Source: Coprinellus micaceus (lineage: Eukaryota > Basidiomycota > Agaricomycetes > Agaricales > Psathyrellaceae). Taken from it: DNA of 64,000 nucleotides. A program made the translations under genes and the position numbers. Positions 47,480 through 58,874 of the stretch are shown piece by piece (the first letter of the stretch is position 1; the number at the start of each line of letters is the position of its first letter). Location: positions 5,456,001 to 5,520,000 of the forward strand of contig OX596334.1 in NCBI GenBank assembly GCA_951394405.1. The letters run 5' to 3'. The notes below the pieces were generated by a model, which searched no databases, had not been told where the DNA came from, and saw only the letters and a list, made by a program, of their open reading frames with translations.

Positions 47480-48275
47480 CAGAACCACGTCGCAACTGAC
47501 GAGGGGATCGTCCCCCCTTCGAAACATCGTCGCAATGGTCAATCTGGACCTTCGGCTGGACCTCAAGTCAATCATGCTGCACGCGAGGAACGCTGAATGT
47601 AATCTCAAGGTTTGTAGCATGGTTGTTTCCCGACGTTGAGGCATGCCGAACTTCTCACCGTCCGCGTGTCCTTCTAGCTCTTCGCCGTCACGGCCACGCG
47701 TATTTGTGAATTCGAACGGCTCTCATCTTCGCGTAGGGAAAGGTGGTCGTGACGGGAGCAGATCCGGAGGACGATTCGCGCTTGGCATCGCGCAAGTATG
47801 CACGTATTGTGCAGGAACTTGTCTTCGACGGAAGGCTCTCCGAGTTTGAGCTCCGGAACATCGTGGGCGGCTGCGACGTCAGGTTTCCCGTTTGCTTGGA
47901 GGGACTTGCATGCAGTCACGGACAGTTCAGCATCTACGAGTTCGAGGTGAGACACCCAAGCTCTTGTGCTCCAGAGGCTGACACTCACCATCTTCCAGCT
48001 ATTCCCGGGTCTCATTCAAACCCGAGGTTGAGCTCCTCACCTTCGTCTCTGGGAAATTTGCCTTGACCGGTGCAAGGGTCGGCTTCCTTTCCTCTCATGA
48101 CCCATAGACACCACACCACCTTTTGGGACATGAGGTCGGTTGTTATTGCCGTTGACCCTAGAGCCCGGCGATGCGCCCTGCACCTTTCCGTCTCGAGTTC
48201 TCTGCGATCCCAGAAAATATTCACGCCACGTTCAACACAATCTATACCGTGCCGTCTGCTTGTTGTTGACCACTG
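47480..48275 (+). pseudogene. TATA-binding protein (TBP) pseudogene
   Basis: The TBP core is readable in pieces. GIVPP and NIVAMVNLDLRLDLKS with LHARNAECNLK lie at 47500-47609, with a one-base frame change in a C run. FAVTATRICEFER lies at about 47683-47720, then a frame change. ALIFA-stop-GKVVVTGADPEDDSRLAS at about 47720-47790 has TAG where TBP has Ser. RKYARIVQELVFDGRLSEFE, NIVGGCDVRFP, LEGLACSHGQFSIYE and LFPGLI follow to about 48015. After a further frame change come VELLTFVSGKFALTGARVG, and finally ENIHATFNTIYTV near 48215-48255. TBP bends TATA promoters for all three polymerases. This copy has at least three frameshifts and a stop and is not functional; the expressed gene must be elsewhere. 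Introns are retained, so it arose by DNA duplication, not retroposition. Confidence 0.85.
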
Positions 48276-51200
48276 ATTCCTCTGTCATCTCCAACTGCGG
48301 TATCAAGCGCCGAGTTGGAAGACGCCTTCGAACCCCAGCTCGAGCCGTCGTTCGATATCTGAAGTATCTTTCGCCGCCAAATGTGGTCGTCTCGAGCGCG
48401 TTCTCGAGTCAACCTTCACCTTACTACCCCGAGGGCCGGGGGTGCGCTGGCTGCGTCGTGGGCTCTTCAGCACAACGGAGTCCTCGCTCCTTCTCACCTC
48501 ACCTCACCTCCCCCACCCAGCTCCCGAAACTGTCTTTCAATACTCGCTTCCCAATCCGCCCCTGCTGGTTGAAGCCTCTGCCCCTCCGTCGCCGTTGAAA
48601 CTACCCAAGTGACGAGTGCGAACGACCTGGATCTTCATTATACCGCAGCCCAAACGCTGAAATCACGAGCGGTGTGGATCTCCGTCTGAGAATGGCGACT
48701 CAACATCGCTGCGGCACGATCATGAACGGCACCACCAGCGGTATTACAGCTATGCATAAACCCCGAGCTTCGAATTGCTAGGTTCGAACGTAAAGCTTCC
48801 TGGGACTCTAGGGTTCCCGAATCGCGCAGGAAGCTTCGGGTGAGCGGGGCCACTGCGGTTGCCGTGCCTGGCTGGGCTTCGGGACGACCGACTCTCTGCG
48901 AGGAGGAAAGCAAGAAAGGCGAGTATCACGAGTTGTGTAGGCCTTTCCTGGTACTCACAATTTCTGCAGGACTGTCTATGTTAGCGCCTCTCGGTTTCGA
49001 TTTCCGCTTCAGTACGGCACCCCAGGGGTCATTGCTCCGTCACTGCAAGACTCGCTCCCCTCACCGCCGTGGCATGCGAGCTGAGAAACGCTGAGAAACC
49101 CGACCTTACCGCCGGTGCACACAGGATGGGCGATACCTCGGAGTTGCACGGCAGTTGCCCAAGGAGAGGGAAGGTTGGAGCACCAGTGTTCCCCATCGGA
49201 GAAGCGAAACCACATGTGGCGTGGGCACTTGTTCGACAGCGACATGTATTGATATAATAATATTAGTAGTGACCCCTCTGTTCGTGTGAATAGCCTATTT
49301 CCAATGGCGGCGACACGTACGCCGCTGAGCTTGACTGGGCCTTCGTATTCCCCTCCCTAAGTCCTGACTCGAACTATCTCAGATTCCTGTGGAGGGGCTG
49401 GCCGTGTAAGAACGTCGAAATTGGCAGGCGGCTCGTCGTCTGGGCTGTATTCAGCACTCCATCGTGTAATCCTAATTCTTATCGGAGTCCCTGCCTCGAG
49501 CATCTTAAAAGTCATCGTTCGTTATTCTCGTTAGTCTTAGACGGTATCCCATCGTACTGTGAAGCACATCGGGGGGATGTTGAATCCTATAAGCTACCCA
49601 CCCGACATTCTGACTAATGTACGATCAGCTTCCTCTCAATTCTTGCTGAATTTCACTGGCGGAATTTCGGCAGGCTGAGGTCACAGTAGCATTTGAGGTC
49701 GTCTACGCGCCAGTACTGTCCTGATCGCCTCAACGACTCTGAAGCAGGGACTCGAGGTATCAATTGCAAGTCGTCGCCCGAGGTGCCCAAAGTATGAGGC
49801 TTGAAGGCGTACCAATTGCAACGACGGAAGCTCGCGGCCCATCATGCCACCTTGGAAAACCGTAGGCCAAATTCTGGAAGAATTGAGTACATGGTGATAT
49901 GCGGGAGTACCGCACCTCCGACTTTTAGATTAGATCCTGACGCGCTCGAATAGACTGAAACAATGGTGTTACAATACCCTGCTTGATGCGCAGAGGTAGC
50001 CTTTGCATAGGCTCAGAACATGATCAGGAGCCAACCGACATTGACAGCCTGAGGGTTTGCATGAACTTTGAATAGCAATCTCGCGGACCGAGAGCATGTG
50101 CATAGCACTCTGGGATCTACTTCGACTAACTGGGACACTCTGTCCAGGAAGACAAGAAACATCCTCGCTCGTCACTATCCATCCACCATCCCCTCAGACC
50201 TTGCCTTGCCTTTGACGCATCTTCCCGTAGCGATTCATTCGGTGCACGCTGAGTAACTCCGAATCCCCTCTTTTGGCAAGTTGGGCCGCGAGGATGGCAC
50301 ACAAGGCAGCCAGTAAAAAGAGTGCGATTTCCCTCCATCGCCTCGTAATCACTAAGTCACAGTAAGACAACCGAACCATGGAGCCCAACGAAGAAACGCA
50401 CGCTCTCCAATCCAATTATGCGGTCTCCTCTTATCAGATCCTTTGCTCTCCCAAAGCCAGGCGTACTCTTGCTGTGTCTCGAGGTCACTTGGGGATTTGG
50501 GTACACCCGAGCTGGCGGTGCCGTTCCGAGGTAGTGCACCTTTGTTGTTTGGGTGGGCAGGGGGCTTGAGATATGGTAAGCGAGCCATCATGGAGATCAG
50601 AAAGAACAGTAAGCTGACCTTTTGGAGCGCCAACCCTGAAGTGTCTGAAGTTTGAGACGGACCTACGACTTACATCGTGTGAAAGAGCGGAAGTGGGAAG
50701 TTGAGTGGACAAAACATCGACCGAGACAAGAGAGCACGAGCCTACGTTCTGTCGTGATACGCAGCCTAGAATGCATCAACTCCGACGGTTCCAGAGAGCC
50801 TGCTCCAGGACTTTCGCTTTCAGATACATCGTCGTCGAAATCGAATGCTGTGGCCGTCTGGGTGCTCATGAAACTAAGATCTTAGGTTCACATACCGTTT
50901 GAGCAACCGAGTCTGTCTAGCGGAGAGTTAGAACCTTACCAGTATTGTTCCCACCGGGATTTCCCTTGAAATTTTATAGTCGCTGGTGAGTACCCCGCCG
51001 AGGATGGTACAGTCAAACGTACATTTGAATTTTCGCTTGGTGGGCGCGATGGAGGTGGGGATTGGGGCGATTGCAGTATGGAGGCGACAAACTGTGGATT
51101 GGCAGATATCACTGAGAGCACAGCTTCTTCAAGCATACTCCAATCCGCTACTCCAGTGACCAAGGGCCATGAGTTCTTAAACTACGGTTTGCACTCGGAC

Positions 51201-51539
51201 GATTTGACTCACTGGCACCTTGGAGCTCACTTTCAACATCGTCCAGCCTGAGAGAGAGGGATGCCTGGGCCTGGTATAAAGATCAGCGCCACACACTGTT
51301 AAAGGGAAAGAGGACGACTTTACACTAGCTAGGGATGCACTGAGTTGCCGCAGCTCCCACTGAAACTCTGTAGCGTTGTATGAGTATACCCCCTACCGTG
51401 TGGGTAGACGAGATATCTCACCTTGCTTGAGGAGCTGTACCCGCTGCTGTTGACCCTCCTCTACCTAGGTGATTTCAGATAAAGGTCAATAGTACATATG
51501 GCAAGGCTCACTGCTTGTAACGTCGACCGTTTTACACTC
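48276..51539. other. Gene-poor region, no supported gene
   Basis: Many 60-95 codon frames occur on both strands without domains. Slightly better minus-strand candidates are 50936-51163 (WSMLEEAVLSVISANPQFVA) and 50194-50415, which has a hydrophobic stretch IALFLLAALCAILAAQLA that could span a membrane. They could be further exons of the gene starting at 52291 or separate small genes. 48300-48600 repeats words seen near 47240-47420. Confidence 0.3.
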
Positions 51540-52291
51540 TCACGAACGGCTTCCTTGAGTTCGGAGAAAGAAGTGAGCAACTTCGCGATATCTAGGTAGG
51601 GCGTCAGAGACGGGCGGCGGGCTGAGAGCATTCACGTACCGTTCGACCCTTGTGTACCTCTGCATTCTAGTGATGCCACGCGAGACGAAATCCCATGCTG
51701 AGAAAGATTGTGAGGTTGGAATTGAGTGGTGATTCCTGGACAAATCTTACCTGCTCCTCCGCCCCTCGCTCATACCCTGCCTGAAGCTTTCCCAAAGATT
51801 TGGAGCTCTTGAGGAGGGTCTCTTCAAGCACGTCAACTCGTTCGGATTGGTTGTGAAGAAATCCTTCAAGCCGTTCGACTTCGTCACCAACCCTTAGATC
51901 CAACTCCCTCTGTAGCTCGTGGACGAAGGTCCGAAGCTGGTCGGTTACCATTTCAAGAACTTGAAGTTGATTCCTGTCGTCGTCGTCATTGTCATCACTT
52001 TGATCCGTGCTTTGATCATCGTGAGACGGTGACGCTGTTTGCCTGAAGAGCAGCTGCCTTCTGCTTGCCTGAGAAGATGACTATGAAAAAGTCAAAGGGA
52101 TCGCCCACTGCAGAGAAGGTTATCCTCACCATTGGGGGGTCGTTGTTAAAAGAAGATATCCAAACGTGTGGCTCAGTCTCCTGTGGCAGGCGCTGGTGAT
52201 GCCTCATGGCCAGGTGCCTTTTGATTCTTTTGCCTCTTGAACTTGACTCGGTCATTTCTCTTTCAGTACCTCCTGCTCCTAGCGTTGCCAC
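51540..52291 (-). CDS. Coiled-coil hypothetical protein
   Basis: Minus strand. Exon 1 is 52130-52291 (54 codons from ATG; basic and polar, RGKRIKRHLAMRHHQR). Exon 2 is 51751-52080 (110 codons, phase 0 at both ends). Exon 2 carries an acidic patch (DQSDDNDDDDRN) and a long heptad-like helix: MVTDQLRTFVHELQREL, VGDEVERLEGFLHNQ and LEETLLKSSKSLGKLQAGYE. A third exon begins after a CTCAG acceptor at about 51696 (HGISSRVASLE). A later piece (LLTSFSELKEAVRESVKR, about 51540-51600) is again helical. The 3' end was not determined. No known domain was recognised; the coiled coil suggests an oligomeric or scaffold role. The gene starts 67 bp after the stop of the F-box gene on the same strand. Confidence 0.45.
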
Positions 52292-52357
52292 CGAACCTCC
52301 CTTCGTGAAGAAGGTGTCCCAAATGCTCGAAGTCCCTCGGCCTCGACGCCAGGTCGT

Positions 52358-52661
52358 CTACATGGCCATTGATGCTTTTATTGCCGACGACTCCGACCTC
52401 CTCTTGCCCCGCCGCCCCAGGGCCAAAGCCAACGGACGGATTTCAGGTCGCCACTCCACCAGGAATGTTATGTCGCGACACCAGCGTAAATATGCATCTA
52501 CCCGCCCCCATACTGTCCTGGAAGCTGCCGACGTACTGTTCAGAAATAGTCGTGTCGTGGAAGGGAGAACCGGGGGTAAGGATGCGATTTCATGGCTGCC
52601 CAATGATTCATCGTCACACGTCACGGGCCTTCTTTCCAACACCTCGAAAACGAGCAGTTGG
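52358..52661 (-). pseudogene. F-box protein gene, 3' part beyond the Gypsy insertion
   Basis: On the minus strand the frame continues directly from the 5' part at 60794-62321 once the retrotransposon is left out: DTAIQ-LLVFEVLERRPVTC. It runs on through SLPPVLPSTTRLFLNSTSAA, VDAYLRWCRDITFLVEWRP and a basic end (GRRGKRRSESS) to a stop at 52358-52360. About 100 residues are cut off from the rest of the gene by the element. Confidence 0.7.
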
Positions 52662-53442
52662 TGTTACGCTTCGCTTCACACCTCCCCTTCACACCTATGC
52701 ACGACCACTTTACTTTTTTTCTCTTTTTTTATGACTCTTAGTTATTATGACTCCGCAGTTACCCCGCAGCTACCCCTGACTCATGCGCAGTATGCGCTTA
52801 CTACGACTCCACAGATACCCCGCAGCTACTCTGACATCATGCGCTCCACTAATACTCCACTCCCCCACTATTTACTCCACCCACTCCACTATGACCTCAT
52901 TATATCATCATACGCAGCTACCCCTTGACTCATACTAAAGTAGTATAAAGACCCCTTAGTTTATCCCATGTAGGTTAGCTTGTTATACTTTAATCTTAGT
53001 CCCCTTTCGCCCACTCCATCACTCCGCTCCTATTCAATAAGCTCCTGCAAGACTTCCGCAACTCCACAAGACTCCTTCTGCACCACGCACCATAGCCAAG
53101 ACAGTGAACGCCACTGAGAACCTTCCACACTCCACTATTGTCAAGTAGTGAACCCGCCGTGTGACGACGCCAGACTTGCCTAGGAGATCGCCAAACTAGG
53201 GAGCATCTGTAAGCCGGACTTGACTAGAAGATCGCCAAACTAGTAAGCATCCGAGAGTATCCGTGGACCCCTGACGTGTCATAGAGAACGATCAAGTCTG
53301 ATACCAGTGCAACGTTCTATCGACCAATAGACGTGTGACTGACCCGCGCGACATCCCAGAAGCTATTAGGAATAGGGGGATAGTACGACTAAGAAGCCGA
53401 CCAGTGACGGACAACGCCAACTCCCTCATCGAGGTCGTAACA
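52662..53442 (+). repeat. 5' LTR
   Basis: Runs from TGTTACGCTTCGC to GAGGTCGTAACA (TG...CA ends). It contains a T-rich block (ACTTTACTTTTTTTCTC, about 52707) and a CGCAGTATGCGC palindromic word. The only sizeable ORF inside it is identical in both LTRs and looks incidental. Confidence 0.97.
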
Positions 53443-53812
53443 GAATAACAAGCTCCAACAACGTTGCCTTCGTTCTAAACGAACGCAACAAACCAACGAC
53501 GTCACGGATCAACGAAGCAGGCCGCCGACTCCAGAAACCCCTGAACTATCCTGCTTTGGGAATCACCACACCTTCAGTAGACTCGACAAGCTCGATTACG
53601 GGTGTGAAGAAAACGACGACGGAAACGTCTGGTCCATCTGCAAACGTCAACCGTGTCCATACCGATTTCAATATCCGTGCGATACAGCTGAAGTAGACCA
53701 ATCACGAACACCAGCCCACGACGACGAACACGAAAAAGACTTCGTACACAGGTCTACACAAAATCAGATAAACCAACACAGAGAACGTCGAGCACAAGCT
53801 ATCGAGATCCAC

Positions 53813-55162
53813 TTGATCAACAAACAAAGGACAAAGAAGCTCCATGAGGAACAAGTAAAGCAATTACTTGAACAGCAAGCCACCAAGAAAGCAAAGGAAG
53901 AAGGCCTAGCACTAAGTCTCCACTCCGCCGGAATCACACCGTTTGGATCGCAAGCACCATCGCCAGTATCCCATCAGGGTAAACCATACGAAAGACAAGC
54001 GTCTAAATCTAGACAAGGATCACGAGCACAAACACCGAAGACAGAACATCCGATACCAAGTTTTTTTGGACCACCAGTACCACCGCCGCTCGTATCGCAT
54101 CCATCAGTAATCAAAGAACAAACCGAAGGAAATTCCCCTGAACAAAAAGAAGACGTCGACGAAACAATGTCCGACCACGGAGATCCCCCAAACCCCGAGA
54201 ACCCACCAGCCATCAATACCACTACGATCACCGGATCCGACGCCAAGGTATCTGTCAAAGACTATGACGGGGACCGAACGCGCTTCCAAGCTTTCAAAGA
54301 CTCGGTGGAGCTTTACTTCGAATTCTATCAAGAACAATTTGAAGGAAAGGACCGAAAGAAGATAGTCCTTGTCCTTTCGAAGCTAACAAGTGGAGAAGCC
54401 CTGATATGGAGGAAACTCTATATGAAATCAGAGGAATACAAGTCCGACAAGTACAACGAATTTTGGACCAAATTCGAAAAGACGTTCAAGAAGCAATACC
54501 AGGAAGATGACGCACACTACTATCTTAAGAACAAGCAGCAATCACCGAAGGAATCAGCTCAAACCTTCATCACCAACTGGAGGACACTAGCAGACACAGC
54601 CGAATTCAAGCTCGAGGGCAACGATCGTACCGCCCTCGGATACTTGAAACCACTCCTCAGGGACGGGTTAGTCAAAAGAATGGCTCAACAACTCGACGAA
54701 CCCACAGACTTCGAAGAATGGGTGAAAGCAGCCATCACCTTCGATAACAAATACCGACAACAAAACGATCAACGAATGGGGTTATCACGACCATTCGTCG
54801 CACAAGGGTTTAGACCCACACAGAAACCAGTCAAAGACCCCTACGCCATGGACGTCGACGCCATGACCATGGAAGAACAAACTCAGAGAAGGGAATACAT
54901 GAACAAGCAAGAATGCTACAACTGCGGACGAAAAGGACACTTCGCCCGAGAATGCCGTCAACCCAAGAAACCCCGTAACGAATCATACCAAAATCGTTAC
55001 GGATCTCCATCAAATAGCCGAGCTATCGCAGCTATCTCCAAGCCCCCTACCGCCGACACAGCACGACACATCCGGTCTCTTCTGGCCCAATACACGGGCG
55101 CAGAAGAAGAAAGAATCTTCGCCGAATTCAGGAGCATGCAACTCGAACCGGATTTTCAGTGA
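53813..55162 (+). CDS. gag: Gypsy Gag
   Basis: An open frame of 449 codons (first clear ATG downstream in the frame; the 53813 start is TTG, so the true start may be elsewhere). It has an Ala/Lys/Gln-rich N-terminus and a Pro/Glu-rich linker. A Ty3-type Gag core covers roughly residues 150-320: FQAFKDSVELYFEFYQE, WRKLYMKSEEY, KKQYQEDDAHYYL, FITNWRTLADTAEF. One CCHC zinc knuckle (CYNCGRKGHFARECR) lies at 54914-54955. Gag packages the element RNA into a particle. It ends in TGA at 55160-55162, overlapping the pol frame, so pol would need a frameshift or re-initiation. Confidence 0.9.
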   Translation: MINKQRTKKLHEEQVKQLLEQQATKKAKEEGLALSLHSAGITPFGSQAPSPVSHQGKPYERQASKSRQGSRAQTPKTEHPIPSFFGPPVPPPLVSHPSVIKEQTEGNSPEQKEDVDETMSDHGDPPNPENPPAINTTTITGSDAKVSVKDYDGDRTRFQAFKDSVELYFEFYQEQFEGKDRKKIVLVLSKLTSGEALIWRKLYMKSEEYKSDKYNEFWTKFEKTFKKQYQEDDAHYYLKNKQQSPKESAQTFITNWRTLADTAEFKLEGNDRTALGYLKPLLRDGLVKRMAQQLDEPTDFEEWVKAAITFDNKYRQQNDQRMGLSRPFVAQGFRPTQKPVKDPYAMDVDAMTMEEQTQRREYMNKQECYNCGRKGHFARECRQPKKPRNESYQNRYGSPSNSRAIAAISKPPTADTARHIRSLLAQYTGAEEERIFAEFRSMQLEPDFQ

Positions 55163-58100
55163 AGGAGGAACAATCGGCTATCTCTCCATCGCTGTGCATC
55201 CGATCCATGCTGATAGCCGAGACAAGTAACCAAAGCATGCACATCCCTGTCCGCATCACCCAAGAAGACCGAAACATCGACACCCGAGGTTTCATCGATT
55301 GCGGCGCAGGAGGAAAGTTCATAGACTCCAAATTCGCTCAAGACTACCAAATCAAGACCACCCCACTCCGTTACCCCATTGAAGCAAAAAACGTCGATGG
55401 AACCCCCAATAAGCATGGGACCATCACCCACTACGTCAGACTCCCTATCACCATCAATCAGAAGACCAAGACCCACCAACTTTTCGTTTGCGGCCTTGGG
55501 AAACAAACCGTCATTTTAGGTTTCCCTTGGCTCCAAGACGAAAACCCGATCATAGATTGGAAGCTTGGCACTCTGACATGGCGAACACCTGACACTGACC
55601 CAGTACCGATCGAAATATCCGAAATAGAACTGGACCCACAGATAGAAGTAGAAGTCTTCTATCTCCAAAATGACGAACTCAAAGAAGAAGAAGGGATACC
55701 TGCCCCTATCTACATTGCAAGAACCACGCTATCACGCAAACTCATTCTACCCACCTACTCCGAATACCCCGACGAATTCGATGAGTTTGACGACTTCGAT
55801 GACGAAATCGAAGAAAAGACCGAAGAAGAGATCAAAGCAAAGCTACCGGAGGCCTATCACGAGTTTCTCGACGTTTTTAGCAAGAAAAACGCCGATAAAT
55901 TCCCAGCCAGCACGAAATACGACCACGCGATCAACGTCAAAGATAGTTTTCAACCAAGAAGAATGAAACCATACATTCTTTCACCCGACCAGGAGAAAGA
56001 AGTCAAAGATTTCATCAAAGAAAACTTGAAATTAGGACGAATCCGACCCTCTCAATCGCCTATGGGTTCCCCAGTATTTTTCGTAAAGAAAAAGAGTGGG
56101 AAACTCCGACTTTGCCAAGATTATCGATACCTCAACGAACACACGATATCCGATGCCTACCCAATTCCCCGAATCGACGATCTTCTCAAAAGATTCCAGA
56201 AAGCCAAGTACTTTTTCAAGATCGACTTGAAATGGGGATACAATAACGTCCGAATCAAAGAAGGCGACCAATGGAAAGCGGCCTTCTCAACCCAACGAGG
56301 GCTCTTCGAACCCACAGTCATGTTTTTCGGTCTGAAAAACTCTCCACCCACCTTCCAACGACTCATGGATGATGTCATTCAAGGACCAGACATCATTGAA
56401 GAAACTGCTCTCGTCAAAAGATCCGACAAAAATGCTCTTGTAAAAACATCCGAAGAACCCGAAGAACCACCATGGGTTGAAGTATACATGGATGACACGC
56501 TTGGAGCAGGAGAAACCAAGGAAGAATGTCGAAAAGAAGCTTTCCGTACCCTTCGCAAGCTCAGGAAGGCCGGACTCCCCGCCAACATCGACAAATGTGC
56601 ATTCGAAGTCCCAGAAGTTGATTTTCTAGGATTCATCATCGGACATGGAAAAATCCGTATGGATCCAGACAAAATCAAGGGACTAACCGAATGGCCCATC
56701 CCAACAAAGCTAAAGGAAGTACGATCATTCCTAGGCTTTGGAAACTTCTATCGACGCTTCATCAAGAACTACTCCACTATCGCTGCCCCACTACACGCTC
56801 TACAAGGAAAGGACGTTCCATTCATCTGGTCTGACGAATGCAACACAGCCTTCAACCTCCTTAAAGAGAAGTTCACGTCATACCCAGTACTCCACCTTCC
56901 AAATCCAGACCAGCCGTACCAGATCGAAGCAGACGCCTCCAAATACGCATCAGGAGCCGTCTTAACCCAACTAGACGAACATGGAGCAAGACACCCGATA
57001 TGCTTCATGTCGAAAACGTTCGATAGCGCCCAGAAAAACTACGAAATTTACGACAGGGAACTCCTCGCCATTATTCGCGCTCTTGAAGAATGGTGACCAT
57101 TCATCCAAGGATCACCCTTCGTAACAACAGTATACTCCGACCATCAGAACCTCACGTATTGGAAGAACCCCCAACGACTCAGCCCCCGACAAGCCCGAGC
57201 ATTTCTCACCCTATCGAAGTACAACTTCGAATTGAAACATCAACCAGGTACCAAGATGTTCCAATCAGATGCTCTATCAAGACGACCCGATCTATGTTTA
57301 GACGAAGAAGATCCGAAAGAAGTCGTCATGCTTCCACCGGACTTATTCGTAAACCTGATCGACACTGCGCTCCAAGAACAAATTCTCAACTCCGACAAAA
57401 TGGAATTAGAAGCAGCTGACGCGCTTAAACTCCTATTGGAAGAAGGCCCCACAGACCTCCAGAATGACCTGCAAGACTGGACTGTGGAGACCAAAGACGA
57501 CAAACACATGCTTTTCCGAAAAGGAAAAGCTTACATCCCCAACGATATCGAACTCAGACGCAAGATTGTTCAATCACACCATGACTCAACAACCATCGGA
57601 CACCCTGGCGAACTTGGAACATTCAACGCCGTCAAAGAAGATTACTGGTGGCCAGGAATGCGCAAATTCATCAAAGCCTACGTCAAGGGATGCGCAGAAT
57701 GTCAACAGTTCAAAATCAACCGACAACCCGTTAAACCCACGCTACTCCCAATCACCGGACCCAAATCGAACCGCCCCTTTACCCAACTATCGGTAGACTT
57801 CATCACCGACCTACCACCGTCAAAAGGATACGACTCCATAATGATCGTGGTCGATCATGGTCTAACGAAGGGGGTAATTCTTGAACCCTGCAACAAGACG
57901 ATCACCGCCAAGCAAACCGCGGATGCTTTTGTTCGCCGTGTTTTCACCGATTACGGCCTTCCAGACAAAATCATTTCAGATCGAGGCCCCCAATTTGCGT
58001 CCAAGACGTTCCGAGACCTTCTAGAACGCCTCAGAATCAACTCCGCACTATCAACTGCCTTTCATCCTCAGACAGATGGAGGTACCGAACGCGTCAACCA

Positions 58101-58821
58101 AGAAATAGAAGCGTACCTTGCTATCTATTGCTCCGCAAACCCAGCAACATGGAGCCAAGCTCTACCAATCCTACAGTTCGTTCACAACTCCCGCAAACAT
58201 GCTGATAGAACCCACACCCCTTTCGAACTCATCATGGGAACCCAACCTCGCGCCCTACCGGAAGCATTTGACAAGACAAACTTCCCAGACAATGAGGAAC
58301 GGTTCAAGGAGCTTCAAAAGTCCCGAAACGAAGCATTATCCGCCCATGAACTAGCCAGAAACCGCATGATCGAACGAACGGACAAGACTTGGAAGCCATT
58401 CAAGTTAGGCGACCAAGTCTGGCTAGAAGCAAGGAACCTGAAGCTTCCATACCGATCAAAGAAGATGCAACCCAAGAGACTGGGACCATTCAAGATCATT
58501 GAATTGATTGGACTCCGTGCATATCGACTGAAACTCCCAAAGGGATGGAAGATCCACAACGTTTTCCACATCTCGCTTCTATCACCATTCAACTCCACCG
58601 ATGCCCATGGCCCCTCTCACCCAGAACCTCCACCTGACATCATTGGTGGAGAAGAGGAGTACGAAATCGAAGGAATCATCAATCACAGGGTCAAACGCAA
58701 TGGAACCGTGGAATATCTCATCAAATGGCTTGGCTATGACGAAACCAAGTGGTTCAAAGAAGACGAACTAGTGCACAGCCAAGAGACTCTGGAAGATTAT
58801 AAAAGAGACAACAGTTTGTGA
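55159..58821 (+). pseudogene. pol: Gypsy Pol: protease, RT, RNase H, integrase, chromodomain (one internal stop)
   Basis: One frame of about 1,220 codons with a single TGA at 57094-57096 (EEW-stop-PFIQGS; relatives usually have Arg, so CGA to TGA is likely). Protease: FIDCGAGGKFIDSKFA near 55291. RT: PSQSPMGSPVFFVKKKSGK, FKIDLKWGYNNVR, and the catalytic YMDD near 56485. About 30 extra residues (from GPDIIEETALVKRS to EEPEEPP) lie between FQRLMDDVIQ and YMDD. RNase H: IEADASKYASGAVLTQ, YSDHQNL. Integrase: HHCC zinc region (57573-57705, ending CAECQQF), DDE residues in VDFITDLPPSKG, ISDRGPQFASKTF and TERVNQEIEAYL. A chromodomain (YEIEGIINHRVKRNG, EYLIKWLGYDETKW) ends the protein and in relatives targets modified chromatin. 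The frame is -1 relative to gag. Confidence 0.93.
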
Positions 58822-58874
58822 CTTCAAAAACAAACCAACTCCTCCACTCCCAACTCAACCACTTCATCCTACCA

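Noticed and set aside
52206..52928. 240-codon plus-strand ORF crossing into the 5' LTR
   Set aside because: It runs from antisense of the F-box/coiled-coil genes into the LTR; a chance join created by the insertion.
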